Assembly (NCBI RefSeq): GCF_003112515.1
Contig: NZ_BEVZ01000005.1
Span: 372,001-436,000 of the forward strand
Direction: 5' to 3'
DNA length: 64,000 nucleotides
Origin: Streptomyces fragilis
Lineage (GTDB): Bacteria; Actinomycetota; Actinomycetes; Streptomycetales; Streptomycetaceae
Part shown: positions 33,495 to 43,838 of the stretch, piece by piece
Numbering within the stretch: position 1 is the first letter of the stretch
How the letters are laid out: the number at the start of each line of letters is the position of its first letter
Translations under genes and position numbers: made by a program
Notes under the pieces: generated by a model
Database searches by the model: none
What the model was told of the DNA's origin: nothing
The model's input: only the letters and a program-made list of their open reading frames with translations

Positions 33495-33534
33495 TCTACT
33501 CGTTCGCCCCGCCGAGCGGCGGAGAGAACAGCAA

Positions 33535-33607
33535 GGGGCTATAGCTCAGTTGGTAGAGCGCCTGCATGGCATGCAGGAGGTCAGGAGTTCAATTCTCCTT
33601 AGCTCCA
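33535..33607 (+). tRNA. tRNA-Ala, anticodon GGC (copy 1)
   Basis: 73 nt that fold into a complete cloverleaf. The acceptor stem GGGGCTA pairs with TAGCTCC (one G-T), the discriminator is A, and no CCA is encoded. The D-loop is AGTTGGTAGA; the anticodon stem GCCTGCA-TGGC-ATGCAGG shows GGC; the T-arm is GGAGTTCAATTCTCC. It decodes GCC/GCU, the most used Ala codons here. It is identical to the copy at 34229. Confidence 0.96.
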
Positions 33608-33616
33608 CAGTCGGAG

Positions 33617-33652
33617 GATCCCGTCCGGTCGAGAGACCGGGCGGGATCTTCG
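33617..33652 (+). terminator. Terminator after tRNA-Ala copy 1
   Basis: 14-bp arms (33617-33630, 33635-33648; one G-T pair) with a GAGA tetraloop, followed by TTCGTTTT. Confidence 0.85.
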
Positions 33653-33723
33653 TTTTACGAGCCGTCGGTTCGTCGACCTGGACCACGGTGAAGAAGGTCT
33701 ACCGGGGCGTGCGGCAGGGAAGG

Positions 33724-33751
33724 GATCCCGTCCGGAAGGGCGGGATCTTTT
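33724..33751 (+). terminator. Second terminator, similar in sequence to the first
   Basis: GATCCCG...CGGGATC stem (33724-33730, 33741-33747) with further partial pairing inside, followed by four T. It resembles the hairpin at 33617 (same GATCCCGTCCGG start). The 75 bp between them holds no gene I can recognise. Confidence 0.7.
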
Positions 33752-33869
33752 CGTATCAGCATGGCCGTCTGCCCGCCGCCCCCGGCGTCGTCCCCGTCCG
33801 GCCACCGGCCCACGTGGCAGAATCGGACGGCCGGAAGGGGAGCACGGTCCGACGGGAGGGAGCTGGCGC

Positions 33870-34103
33870 GTGGGGGCACACCGCAGAAAGTGCGACTGGT
33901 GCGGCAGCGGCACGCCGATCGTGCGGGACATGGAGCCGGTCAACGAGGAGTACCAGTACTGGTGCGAGGAGTGCGCCAGGGCGCTGATCATAAAAGGCGA
34001 CCCCATCGAGACCTACCGTGAGCTCGAGGGGGAGCCGATCTACGGCCGGCTGCTCGACGAGCTGTGCACGCTGAAGCGCTTCTACTCGTTCGAAACCGCC
34101 TGA
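33870..34103 (+). CDS. Small zinc-ribbon protein (77 aa)
   Basis: Two Cys pairs, CDWC near the start and CEEC about 20 residues later, form a probable zinc ribbon; the second half (IETYRELEGEPIYGRLLDEL) is helical. GTG 33870 is preceded by GGGAGG at ten bases. There is no membrane segment. The family is common in Streptomyces but, as far as I know, without an assigned function. The gene lies between two identical tRNA-Ala genes in the same orientation. Confidence 0.8.
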   Translation: MGAHRRKCDWCGSGTPIVRDMEPVNEEYQYWCEECARALIIKGDPIETYRELEGEPIYGRLLDELCTLKRFYSFETA

Positions 34104-34228
34104 GGGGCGCGACTTTCCGGGTGATCCGGACAGACCGGAAACGATTTGGTGTCCGACCCCCACGGTCATGTAATGTTCTCTGTGTCGCCGGGGGAACCGC
34201 AGAGGAAAGCCCGGACGGCACACCGCAA

Positions 34229-34301
34229 GGGGCTATAGCTCAGTTGGTAGAGCGCCTGCATGGCATGCAGGAGGTCAGGAGTTCAATTCTCCTTAGCTCC
34301 A
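34229..34301 (+). tRNA. tRNA-Ala, anticodon GGC (copy 2)
   Basis: 73 nt identical to copy 1 at 33535, including a few flanking bases on both sides. A TAATGT -10-like box lies at 34171-34176. A hairpin follows at 34312. Same amino acid and anticodon, so it is a dosage duplicate. Confidence 0.96.
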
Positions 34302-34311
34302 CAGTGAAGAG

Positions 34312-34339
34312 GGCGGGTCATCCGGAAGGATGGCCCGCC
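34312..34339 (+). terminator. Terminator after tRNA-Ala copy 2
   Basis: 12-bp arms GGCGGGTCATCC / GGATGGCCCGCC (one T-G pair), GGAA tetraloop, then TTCGTCGTT. Confidence 0.75.
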
Positions 34340-34425
34340 TTCGTCGTTCCCGGTCCGATTCCGGCCCGTTCCCGGGGGCCGGAAGTCCGTCGCAGCGTCT
34401 GTGAGGGCTGCGGTACCCTGACGCC

Positions 34426-34464
34426 ATGCGTGCCGTACGCCTTCTGCTTAGCGAGCCGCGCTGA
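34426..34464 (+). CDS. leuS leader peptide (12 aa, Leu-Leu-Leu)
   Basis: Short ORF reading MRAVRLLLSEPR, with three consecutive Leu codons CTT-CTG-CTT; CTT is rare in this genome. A -10-like TACCCT (34414-34419) ends six bases before the ATG, so it may be translated from a leaderless mRNA. Ribosome stalling at the Leu codons when charged tRNA-Leu is scarce would affect the hairpins that follow (34471-34547). This is the arrangement of amino-acid-responsive attenuators; regulation is inferred. Confidence 0.6.
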   Translation: MRAVRLLLSEPR

Positions 34465-34470
34465 TCAGTC

Positions 34471-34547
34471 CCGGCCACCACGAGATCGTGGCCGGCATCG
34501 GCGCGGCGCCCCCTCCTGTGCGAGGGGCTTTTTCATTTCCCGGCCAC
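34471..34547 (+). promoter_or_regulatory. Candidate leuS attenuator: competing hairpins and terminator
   Basis: CCGGCCAC (34471-34478) pairs with GTGGCCGG (34488-34495). The same GTGGCCGG could instead pair with a second CCGGCCAC at 34540-34547. Between them lies a terminator-like hairpin: CCCCTC (34510-34515) with GAGGGG (34522-34527), then CTTTTTC. No T-box sequence is present, so control through the leader peptide or structure switching is more likely than direct tRNA binding. Confidence 0.55.
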
Positions 34548-34586
34548 GCCAAGCAGAGACGACGTCGATCAGGAGCTTTGAGGATC

Positions 34587-37475
<2,889 letters not shown>

Positions 37476-37511
37476 CGGGTGCGACATGAAGCGGGCCCGG
37501 GCGGGCAAGCG

Positions 37512-37525
37512 GTCCCCTAGGGGAC
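37512..37525. other. Palindrome GTCCCCTAGGGGAC after leuS
   Basis: Perfect 14-bp palindrome including CTAG, a tetranucleotide that is rare in this window. It lies 37 bases after the leuS stop and may act as a weak hairpin or protein site. Confidence 0.4.
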
Positions 37526-37668
37526 GCAGGGCCTGCGGAACCGGGGAACGATCAGGGGCAGGACCGGGGTTCCACGGAACTCGGGGCCTGCCTCTGGCGT
37601 TTACCGTGGGAGAGTGGTGGGAGGACGTACTCCCTCACCGGCCGGCCGGGCGCGAAGGAGGAACTGCG

Positions 37669-38424
37669 GTGGATGTGATCCTTGCCGTGATCGCGGTGAT
37701 CTTCGTGCTGCTGGTCTCACTGACCGTCTGGGGCACGGTGAAGGCCGTCGGCGCCGCCCGGCGCGGCGTGGACCGCACCATCACCCAGGCGCGCCGCACG
37801 GTCGAGGACACCACCCTGCGGGCCCGCTCGCTGGGCCGTCCCGGGCCGGCGGGTGAGGTCGCCGAGCTGCGCCTGAAGCTGCGCACCTCGCTGCGCGCCA
37901 CCCAGCAGGCGCTGGAGGCCGCCTCCCCGGAGGACGGCTCGCTGGCGGAATCGGTCGCTTTGTTCGACCGGCTGAGCGTCCACGGCCGCGAGCTGGACGC
38001 CGACCTCAAGCGGCTGGAGTCCGAGCCCGACCGCGCCACCCTCGCCGAGCGGCTGCCCGGCCTGCGGGAGCGCACCGACCGCATCGTGCGCTCCGCCGAC
38101 TCCCTGCGCTGGGCCGCCCTGGACCGGGCGCACCGGTTCGCCGCCGACGACCTGGACACGCTGAGCGCCCAGATCGACGTCGAGGCCGGTGCCCTGCGGC
38201 ACTGGGACCGGGCCGAGGCACCCGAGGCGGCCCCGGAGCCCTCCGCCGGCCGCGAGCGGAGGCAGGCTCCGAAGCCGGACCGTGAGGCGGCGCCGGATCC
38301 GCGGGCCGCCCGCCGGACGGCTCCCGACCCGCGGACCGGCCCGGCCGCGCTCGACCCGTCGCGGCCGCGCACCCCCAACCCGTGGGAGAAGCAGCCCCAG
38401 GCGCGTCCCGAGAGCACGGCCTGA
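37669..38424 (+). CDS. Membrane-anchored protein with helical/coiled-coil region
   Basis: 251 residues. The N-terminal anchor (VILAVIAVIFVLLVSLTVWG, residues ~3-22) is followed by long charged helices (AELRLKLRTSLRATQQAL, VHGRELDADLKRLESEPDR) and a Pro/Arg-rich C-terminal ~60 residues. GTG 37669 has AAGGAGGAA a few bases upstream, which decides the start over the longer frame. Family not recognised beyond its regular presence after leuS in Streptomyces. Confidence 0.8.
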   Translation: MDVILAVIAVIFVLLVSLTVWGTVKAVGAARRGVDRTITQARRTVEDTTLRARSLGRPGPAGEVAELRLKLRTSLRATQQALEAASPEDGSLAESVALFDRLSVHGRELDADLKRLESEPDRATLAERLPGLRERTDRIVRSADSLRWAALDRAHRFAADDLDTLSAQIDVEAGALRHWDRAEAPEAAPEPSAGRERRQAPKPDREAAPDPRAARRTAPDPRTGPAALDPSRPRTPNPWEKQPQARPESTA

Positions 38425-38502
38425 TCGCGACCGGAGCGCCGTAACGGCCGTGTCACCGGGGCGGCATGCCGGGTGGGGAGTACGGCAGGTAACCTCCAAG
38501 CC

Positions 38503-39348
38503 ATGTCCCGCCATGTCGCGATCGTCACCGATTCCACGGCCTACCTGCCGCCCAGGACGACGGCCCGGCACGGCATCACCTCCGTCCCGCTGACCGTGGT
38601 CCTCGGCAACCGGGCGCTGGAGGAGGGCACCGAGATCTCCGCCCGCTCCCTCGCCGAGTCGCTGCGCAGGAAGCTTCCGGTCACCACCTCGCGGCCCAGC
38701 CCGGAGACCTTCGCCGAGACCTACCGGCGGATCGCGGAGACGGGCGTCTCGGCGATCGTCTCGCTCCACCTGTCCGCCGAGTTCTCCGGCACCTACGACG
38801 CCGCCGTGCTGGCCGCGCGGCAGGCGCCGGTGCCGGTGCGCGTGGTCGACACCGGGATGGTGGCGATGGCGCTGGGCTTCTGCGCCCTGGCGGCCGCCGA
38901 GACGGCGGAGGCGGGCGGCGACGCCGACGAGGTGGTCGCGGCCGCGGAGAAGCGCGCCGAGGCGACGTCGGCCTTCCTGTACGTCGACACACTGGAGTAC
39001 CTGCGGCGCGGCGGCCGCATCGGCGCCGCCCAGGCCTTCTTCGGGTCGGCGCTGGCGGTCAAGCCGCTGCTGCAGCTGGCCGACGGGCGGATCGAGCCGC
39101 TGGAGAAGGTGCGCACGGCGTCCCGGGCCATCGGGCGGCTGGAGGAGATCGCCGCCGAGCGGGCGGGCGCCGCCGAGGTCGACATGGCGGTGCACCACCT
39201 GGCGGCCCCCGAGCGGGCCCTCGCCCTCGCCGACCGGCTCCGCGCACGGGTTCCGCGCCTCGCCGACCTGCACGTCAGCGAGGTGGGCGCGGTCATCGGC
39301 GCGCACACGGGTCCCGGGCTGCTGGCCGTGGTGATCTCCCCGCGGTGA
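38503..39348 (+). CDS. DegV family fatty-acid-binding protein
   Basis: 281 residues of the DegV/FakB fold. VAIVTDSTAYLP start, TSRPSPETF, ISLHLS-like IVSLHLSAEFSGTYDAA, VVDTGMVAMALGF and a C-terminal GAVIGAHTGPGLLAVV that binds the fatty-acid carboxylate in FakB proteins. These load fatty acids for phosphorylation by FakA-type kinases in Firmicutes; the partner in Streptomyces is unclear. A TAACCT box ends seven bases before ATG 38503 (or the next ATG at 38512), so the mRNA may be leaderless. Confidence 0.88.
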   Translation: MSRHVAIVTDSTAYLPPRTTARHGITSVPLTVVLGNRALEEGTEISARSLAESLRRKLPVTTSRPSPETFAETYRRIAETGVSAIVSLHLSAEFSGTYDAAVLAARQAPVPVRVVDTGMVAMALGFCALAAAETAEAGGDADEVVAAAEKRAEATSAFLYVDTLEYLRRGGRIGAAQAFFGSALAVKPLLQLADGRIEPLEKVRTASRAIGRLEEIAAERAGAAEVDMAVHHLAAPERALALADRLRARVPRLADLHVSEVGAVIGAHTGPGLLAVVISPR

Positions 39349-39353
39349 CGGGG

Positions 39354-39381
39354 TTGTCCACAGCCGGGGTGGTTGTCCACA
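39354..39381 (+). promoter_or_regulatory. Two DnaA boxes before comEA
   Basis: TTGTCCACA occurs twice in the same orientation, at 39354-39362 and 39373-39381, 19 bp apart (close to two helical turns). This exact nonamer is the preferred Streptomyces DnaA box. The pair lies in the 83-bp gap between the DegV gene and comEA, a position suited to DnaA-dependent control of the competence-like operon or DnaA titration. Confidence 0.6.
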
Positions 39382-39431
39382 GGTTTCGACCTTGATCATC
39401 GCGATGTGCGGTATCGGCGGATCCTGGGCCC

Positions 39432-40949
39432 ATGAGCACGGGAACCTCACTCCACACGTCACCTTCTTCTCCGGCTTTTCCGGCTTCTCCGGTGCCTGGC
39501 GCCGCTTCCGCGGTGCCGCGTACCGCTTCCGCGGCGCCTCGCGCCGCCCGCGCGGTGCCGCGTCCGGGTGCGCCCTCGGCGCCTTCGGTTCACTCTGCGG
39601 TGCGACGCCTGTCGGCCCCGACCGATGGGGGACCGGCACCGGGGCCGGGAACCGCGCCGTACCGTGACCGGGGCACTTCACCGCCGCCCGGGCGACGCCC
39701 ATCGCAGCGGAGGTCGGGAGCCGCCGCGCCTGGTCGCGGTCCTGGTCCCGGTCCCGGGCCCGCGATCGTGACCGCGCCGTCAGGAGCCGCGCCCGCGGGA
39801 GGGCCCGCGGCGGGGGCACCTCGGACGCCTTGGTGGGCAGCGCCTGAACCGGGAGCGGGGAGGGCTCCCCACCCGGCCCATGGCGCGCTGCCACCCGGGG
39901 GAGGGCATGCCGCCCTCCGTGCGATGCCGCGCACGCCCTCCTGGGCCGGGGCGGCCGGGGCGGTGGCCGGGCCCGCGGCCCCCAGGGTTCCGCCGTCCCC
40001 GAGGGCGGCGGCGGCCTCCGGTGTGGCACACGGGACGCCGGCCGGAAGCCCGGCGGGTGCGCGTGTGGTGCCGCTTACGCCCTCCCGCCCCGAGACCGTG
40101 GCGGTGGCGGGCGGGAGTCACGGACGGGGGCGGCACCGTCGGGCCCCCGAGGCGGCGGAGGCCACGCGGCATCGGGCGGCGGCGCTGTTCGCGACGGCTC
40201 CCGGGACGGTGCCGGTGCCGACTGCAGCGGAACCCCCGCGGGAGGCCGGACCCGAGGCGGGGCGGGCGTTCCCCGACCGGCTGGATGCGCTGCGGGACCG
40301 GCTGCCGCCGTGGCTGCGCGCGACCTGTGCGCTGCACCGGCGGGGCGTCGTCGCCCTCGCCGCGCTGCTCGCCCTGGCGGTGGCCCTCGCCCTCCAGCAC
40401 CACCTGGCGGCCAGGCCACAGCCGGTGGCCGCGCCGGGCAGCGTCACGGGGGCCGAACCGAGCCCGTTCCGGCCCCGGCCCGCCGCAGTGTCCGGACCCA
40501 CCACGGCCCCGCCGATCGTGGTGGACGTCGGGGGCAAGGTGCGTGACCCAGGGGTGCACAGCCTGCCGGCCGGATCCCGGGTGGCGGACGCGCTGCGGGC
40601 CGCCGGCGGGGTGCGGCCGGGAGCGGACACCGACGGGCTGAACCGGGCCCGGTTCTTGGTCGACGGCGAGCAGCTGCTGGTCGGGGTCGACCCGCCACCG
40701 GGGGCCGCGCCGCCCGCCGCTGGCCCGGGCCCCGCCGCGGGAGCCGGCGGTCCCACCGCCCCCGTGTCGCTGAACACCGCCACCGTGGAGCAGCTGGACG
40801 CGCTGCCCGGGGTGGGTCCCGTACTGGCCCAGCACATCGTCGACCACCGCGCCGGCTCCGGCGGGTTCCGCTCCGTGGAGGAACTGCGCGAGGTCAACGG
40901 CATCGGCGACCGGCGCTTCGCCGACCTGCGGGACCTGGTGAGGCCATGA
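39432..40949 (+). CDS. comEA: ComEA family helix-hairpin-helix DNA-binding protein
   Basis: 505 residues, much longer than typical ComEA (~200). The first ~290 residues are Pro/Ala/Gly/Arg-rich low-complexity and probably disordered. One membrane segment (GVVALAALLALAVALAL, ~298-316), then an SLBB-type domain (VVDVGGKVRDPGVHSLPAGS) and two HhH motifs at the end (LDALPGVGPVLAQHIVDHR and VNGIGDRRFADL). ComEA binds incoming double-stranded DNA outside the membrane. The comEC start overlaps its stop (ATGA). ATG 39432 is the first start, but the true start could be further in. Confidence 0.88.
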   Translation: MSTGTSLHTSPSSPAFPASPVPGAASAVPRTASAAPRAARAVPRPGAPSAPSVHSAVRRLSAPTDGGPAPGPGTAPYRDRGTSPPPGRRPSQRRSGAAAPGRGPGPGPGPAIVTAPSGAAPAGGPAAGAPRTPWWAAPEPGAGRAPHPAHGALPPGGGHAALRAMPRTPSWAGAAGAVAGPAAPRVPPSPRAAAASGVAHGTPAGSPAGARVVPLTPSRPETVAVAGGSHGRGRHRRAPEAAEATRHRAAALFATAPGTVPVPTAAEPPREAGPEAGRAFPDRLDALRDRLPPWLRATCALHRRGVVALAALLALAVALALQHHLAARPQPVAAPGSVTGAEPSPFRPRPAAVSGPTTAPPIVVDVGGKVRDPGVHSLPAGSRVADALRAAGGVRPGADTDGLNRARFLVDGEQLLVGVDPPPGAAPPAAGPGPAAGAGGPTAPVSLNTATVEQLDALPGVGPVLAQHIVDHRAGSGGFRSVEELREVNGIGDRRFADLRDLVRP

Positions 40950-43720
40950 CCGGCACGGTCCGGGCGGCGGACCGCGCCCCCGCCCACGCCGAGGCCGGAC
41001 CCCGGGGCGCCTCCCACCCGCGGCAGGAGGGCCCCGTGGACCTCCGGCTGGTCGGCCCGGCACTGGCCGCCTGGGGGACCGCCGCCGTCACCCTGCCCGC
41101 GCCGACGGCGGTCGCCGCGGCGGTCGCCCTGGCCGGACTGGTGACCGCCCTGACCCTGCTCCGCACCCGGGGCAGCCCTCGGACCGCCGCGCCGCGGTCC
41201 GCGCCGTCGTCGGCCGCGCGGACCGCGCAGGCGCGGGCCACGCGGTCCGGACAGTCGCGGGCCACGCGGTCCGGACAGTCGCGGGCCACGCGGTCCGGAC
41301 AGTCGCGGGCCACGCGGTCCGGACAGTCGCGGGCCACGCGGTCCGGGCAGGCGCCGGCCACGGGGTGCGGGCAGGCGCCGGCCACGGGGTCCGGGCAGGC
41401 GTCGGCCACGGGGTTCGGGCAGGCCCCGGCCACGCGCACGGGGCAGCCGCCCACGCGGTCCGGCCCGCGGGTGACGCTGGCGGCGGTGCTGCTCTGCGCG
41501 GCCGGGGCCGCCGCCTCCGCGGGGCTGCACGGCGCGCAACTGCGCAGCGGCCCCGTCCCGGCCCTCGCTGCCCGCGAGGCCACCGTGACCGCCGAAGTGC
41601 TGCTCACCTCCGACCCGCGCCTCGCCCGCCCCCGGGTGACCGGGGACCGCTCGACGCCTCCCACCGTCCTCGTCGACGCGGAGATCCGCCGCCTGGACGG
41701 GCCGTCGGGGCAGGCGGCCCTGCACACCCCCGTGCTGCTGATCGCCGACCCGGGTGAGGCGCGCACCCGGTGGCTCGCCCTGCTGCCGTCCACCCGCCTG
41801 TCCGTCACCGGGCGCCTGGCACCCGCCCGCTCCGGCGGCGACCGGTTCGCGGCGGTGCTCAAGAGCCGCGGCGGTCGCGCCCCGCGCGTGGTCGCCGGCC
41901 CCGACCGGGCCCAGCGGACCGCCGGCCGCCTGCGGGCCGGGCTCCGGGAGGCGACCGACGGTCTCGAACCGGACGCCCGCGCCCTGCTGCCGGGTCTGGT
42001 CGTCGGGGACACCTCCCGCATCACCCCGGAGCTCGACCACGCCTTCCAGGAGACCGACCTCGCCCACGTCCTCGCCGTCAGCGGCTCCAACCTGACCATC
42101 CTGCTGGCCCTGTTGCTCGGTCCGCCCGGTACCGCCCAGCGCGCCGAACGCCGTGGACTGGCGCCCCGGCTGGGCCTCACCCTGCGGTCCACCGCCGTCC
42201 TCGGCGGCGCGCTCACCCTCGGGTTCGTCGTGGTCTGCCGTCCCGACCCCAGCGTGCTGCGGGCCGCCGCCTGCGGGGCGGTGGTGCTGCTCGCCCTGGC
42301 GACGGGGCGGCGCAGGGCGATGGTCCCGGCGCTGGCCGCGGCCGTGCTGCTGCTGGTGCTGTACGACCCCTGGCTCGCCCGCAGCCCGGGCTTCCTGCTG
42401 TCCGTGCTGGCCACCGGCTCGCTGCTGCTCCTAGCCCCCCGCTGGAGCCGGGCGCTGCGCCGCCGCGGCGTCCCGCCCCGGCTCGCCGAGGCGCTCGGCG
42501 CGGCCGCCGCCGCCCAGGCGGTGTGCGCCCCGGTGGTCGTGGTGTTCTCCGGGCGGGTCAGCCTGGTCGCGGTGCCCTGCAACCTGCTCTCCGAGTTCGC
42601 GATCGCCCCCGCCACCGTCCTCGGCTTCGCCACGCTGCTCACCGCGCCGTTCGCGATACCGGTGGCGCGGCTGCTGGCCCGGTGCGCGGGGTGGCCCGCC
42701 GGGTGGGTGGTGGACGTGGCGCGGGCCGGGGCGGGGCTGCCGGGCGCCGGGGTGGACTGGCCCGACGGCTGGGGCGGTGCCGCGCTGCTGGCCGCCGTCA
42801 CCCTGGCCCTGCTGCCGGTGGCACGCCGGCTGCCCGGACGCCCGCTGCTGTGCGCGGGGTGCGGTCTGCTGCTGGTGCTCGCGGTGCTGCGGCCGCCCCA
42901 GGTGACCCGCCTGGTCACCGGATGGCCGCCGCCGCACTGGCGGATGGTGGTCTGCGACGTCGGGCAGGGCGACGCCCTGGTCCTGAACGCCGGCGCCGGC
43001 GACGCCGTGGTGGTCGACGCGGGCCCGGAGCCCGAACCGGTCGACCGGTGCCTGCGGACGCTCGGCGTGCGGCGGATCCCGCTGGTGGTGCTCACCCACT
43101 TCCACGCCGACCACGTGGCGGGCCTCCCGGGGGTGCTGCGCGGCCGTGCGGTGGGGGAGATCGCGGTCACCGGGCTCCCGGACCCCGTCGACCAGGCGGC
43201 CTTCGTCCACCGGACCGCCGGCCGGGCTGCGATCCCCGTCACACAGGCGGTCGCGGGTCAGGAACGGCATACGGGCCGGCTCAGGTGGCGAGTAGTCTGG
43301 CCCGCGGCCGCCCCCCACCCCTTGGCGGCGGACTCCGGGGCGCTCACCCCGAACGACGCCAGCGTCACCCTGCTGGTGCGGACCGCCGGCCTGCGACTGC
43401 TGCTGCTCGGGGACCTGGAACCCCCGGCCCAGCGCGCACTGGCCGACTCGCCCCTCCTCGCCGGAGGGGGCGGGGTGGACGTCCTCAAGGTCGCCCACCA
43501 CGGATCACCGCATCAGGACGCCGGACTGATGAGCCGTCTGACGCCGCGCCTGGCCCTGATCAGCTGCGGCCGGGACAACTCCTACGGGCATCCCGCGCCG
43601 TCCACCGTGGCGGCGTTGCGTGCCCGCGGAGCCCTGGTGCTGCGGACCGACCGGGACGGGGCGCTGGCGGTCGTCGGCGGGAAGGGCGCCCTCCGCACCG
43701 CCACGTCCGGACCCGGCTGA
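40946..43720 (+). CDS. comEC: ComEC/Rec2 family DNA-uptake channel
   Basis: 924 residues. An N-terminal hydrophobic region is followed by a cytosolic-looking insert with nine 8-residue repeats (RATRSGQS-type, residues ~96-168). Then come the OB-like exported domain, the competence multi-spanning domain (AVSGSNLTILLALLLG) and a C-terminal metallo-beta-lactamase domain (from ~668: CDVGQGDALVL, THFHADHVAG, LLLLGDLE, VAHHGSPHQ). The MBL metal-binding residues are intact, so strand-degrading activity is plausible. It forms a coupled operon with comEA. Confidence 0.93.
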   Translation: MTGTVRAADRAPAHAEAGPRGASHPRQEGPVDLRLVGPALAAWGTAAVTLPAPTAVAAAVALAGLVTALTLLRTRGSPRTAAPRSAPSSAARTAQARATRSGQSRATRSGQSRATRSGQSRATRSGQSRATRSGQAPATGCGQAPATGSGQASATGFGQAPATRTGQPPTRSGPRVTLAAVLLCAAGAAASAGLHGAQLRSGPVPALAAREATVTAEVLLTSDPRLARPRVTGDRSTPPTVLVDAEIRRLDGPSGQAALHTPVLLIADPGEARTRWLALLPSTRLSVTGRLAPARSGGDRFAAVLKSRGGRAPRVVAGPDRAQRTAGRLRAGLREATDGLEPDARALLPGLVVGDTSRITPELDHAFQETDLAHVLAVSGSNLTILLALLLGPPGTAQRAERRGLAPRLGLTLRSTAVLGGALTLGFVVVCRPDPSVLRAAACGAVVLLALATGRRRAMVPALAAAVLLLVLYDPWLARSPGFLLSVLATGSLLLLAPRWSRALRRRGVPPRLAEALGAAAAAQAVCAPVVVVFSGRVSLVAVPCNLLSEFAIAPATVLGFATLLTAPFAIPVARLLARCAGWPAGWVVDVARAGAGLPGAGVDWPDGWGGAALLAAVTLALLPVARRLPGRPLLCAGCGLLLVLAVLRPPQVTRLVTGWPPPHWRMVVCDVGQGDALVLNAGAGDAVVVDAGPEPEPVDRCLRTLGVRRIPLVVLTHFHADHVAGLPGVLRGRAVGEIAVTGLPDPVDQAAFVHRTAGRAAIPVTQAVAGQERHTGRLRWRVVWPAAAPHPLAADSGALTPNDASVTLLVRTAGLRLLLLGDLEPPAQRALADSPLLAGGGGVDVLKVAHHGSPHQDAGLMSRLTPRLALISCGRDNSYGHPAPSTVAALRARGALVLRTDRDGALAVVGGKGALRTATSGPG
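41233..41448 (+). repeat. Nine 24-bp in-frame tandem repeats inside comEC
   Basis: Units of exactly 24 bp start at 41233. The first four are identical (encoding RATRSGQS) and later ones diverge (PATGCGQA, PATGSGQA, SATGFGQA, PATRTGQP). The sequence keeps frame, so copy-number change would not break the gene. Confidence 0.95.
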
Positions 43721-43740
43721 CCTCGGATCCGGACCGAGGT
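43720..43740 (+). terminator. Weak hairpin at the comEC stop
   Basis: 7-bp arms ACCTCGG / CCGAGGT with a 7-nt loop, starting on the last base of the comEC stop codon. No T-run. Confidence 0.35.
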
Positions 43741-43771
43741 CCCCGCGCCATCCGCGGGAGTCCTCCGACCA

Positions 43772-43812
43772 GCACCGACCCGATCGGCACCGGCACCGAC
43801 CCGATCGGCACC
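43772..43812 (+). repeat. Two 20-bp direct repeats in 21-bp phase before the yceI operon
   Basis: GCACCGACCCGATCGGCACC occurs at 43772-43791 and 43793-43812, without mismatch. Each copy holds the palindrome CCGATCGG. The 21-bp period is two helical turns, suiting cooperative binding of a regulator on one face of the DNA. It ends 27 bases before the TTA mini-ORF. Confidence 0.75.
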
Positions 43813-43838
43813 AGCCCGACCACCACAGGAGGAACCGC

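Noticed and set aside
33649..33723. Third tRNA or tRNA pseudogene between the two terminators
   Set aside because: The GTCG-GTTCGT-CGAC piece resembles a T-arm, but no acceptor or anticodon stem can be formed in the right places.
34426..34547. T-box riboswitch before leuS
   Set aside because: No AGGGTGGNACCGCG-like T-box sequence or specifier-loop stem; a peptide-based attenuator fits better.
39354..39381. Origin of replication
   Set aside because: Only two DnaA boxes; no dnaA/dnaN genes and no box cluster of oriC size.
41233..41448. CRISPR array
   Set aside because: Units are contiguous 24-bp tandem repeats without spacers, inside the comEC reading frame; no cas genes.
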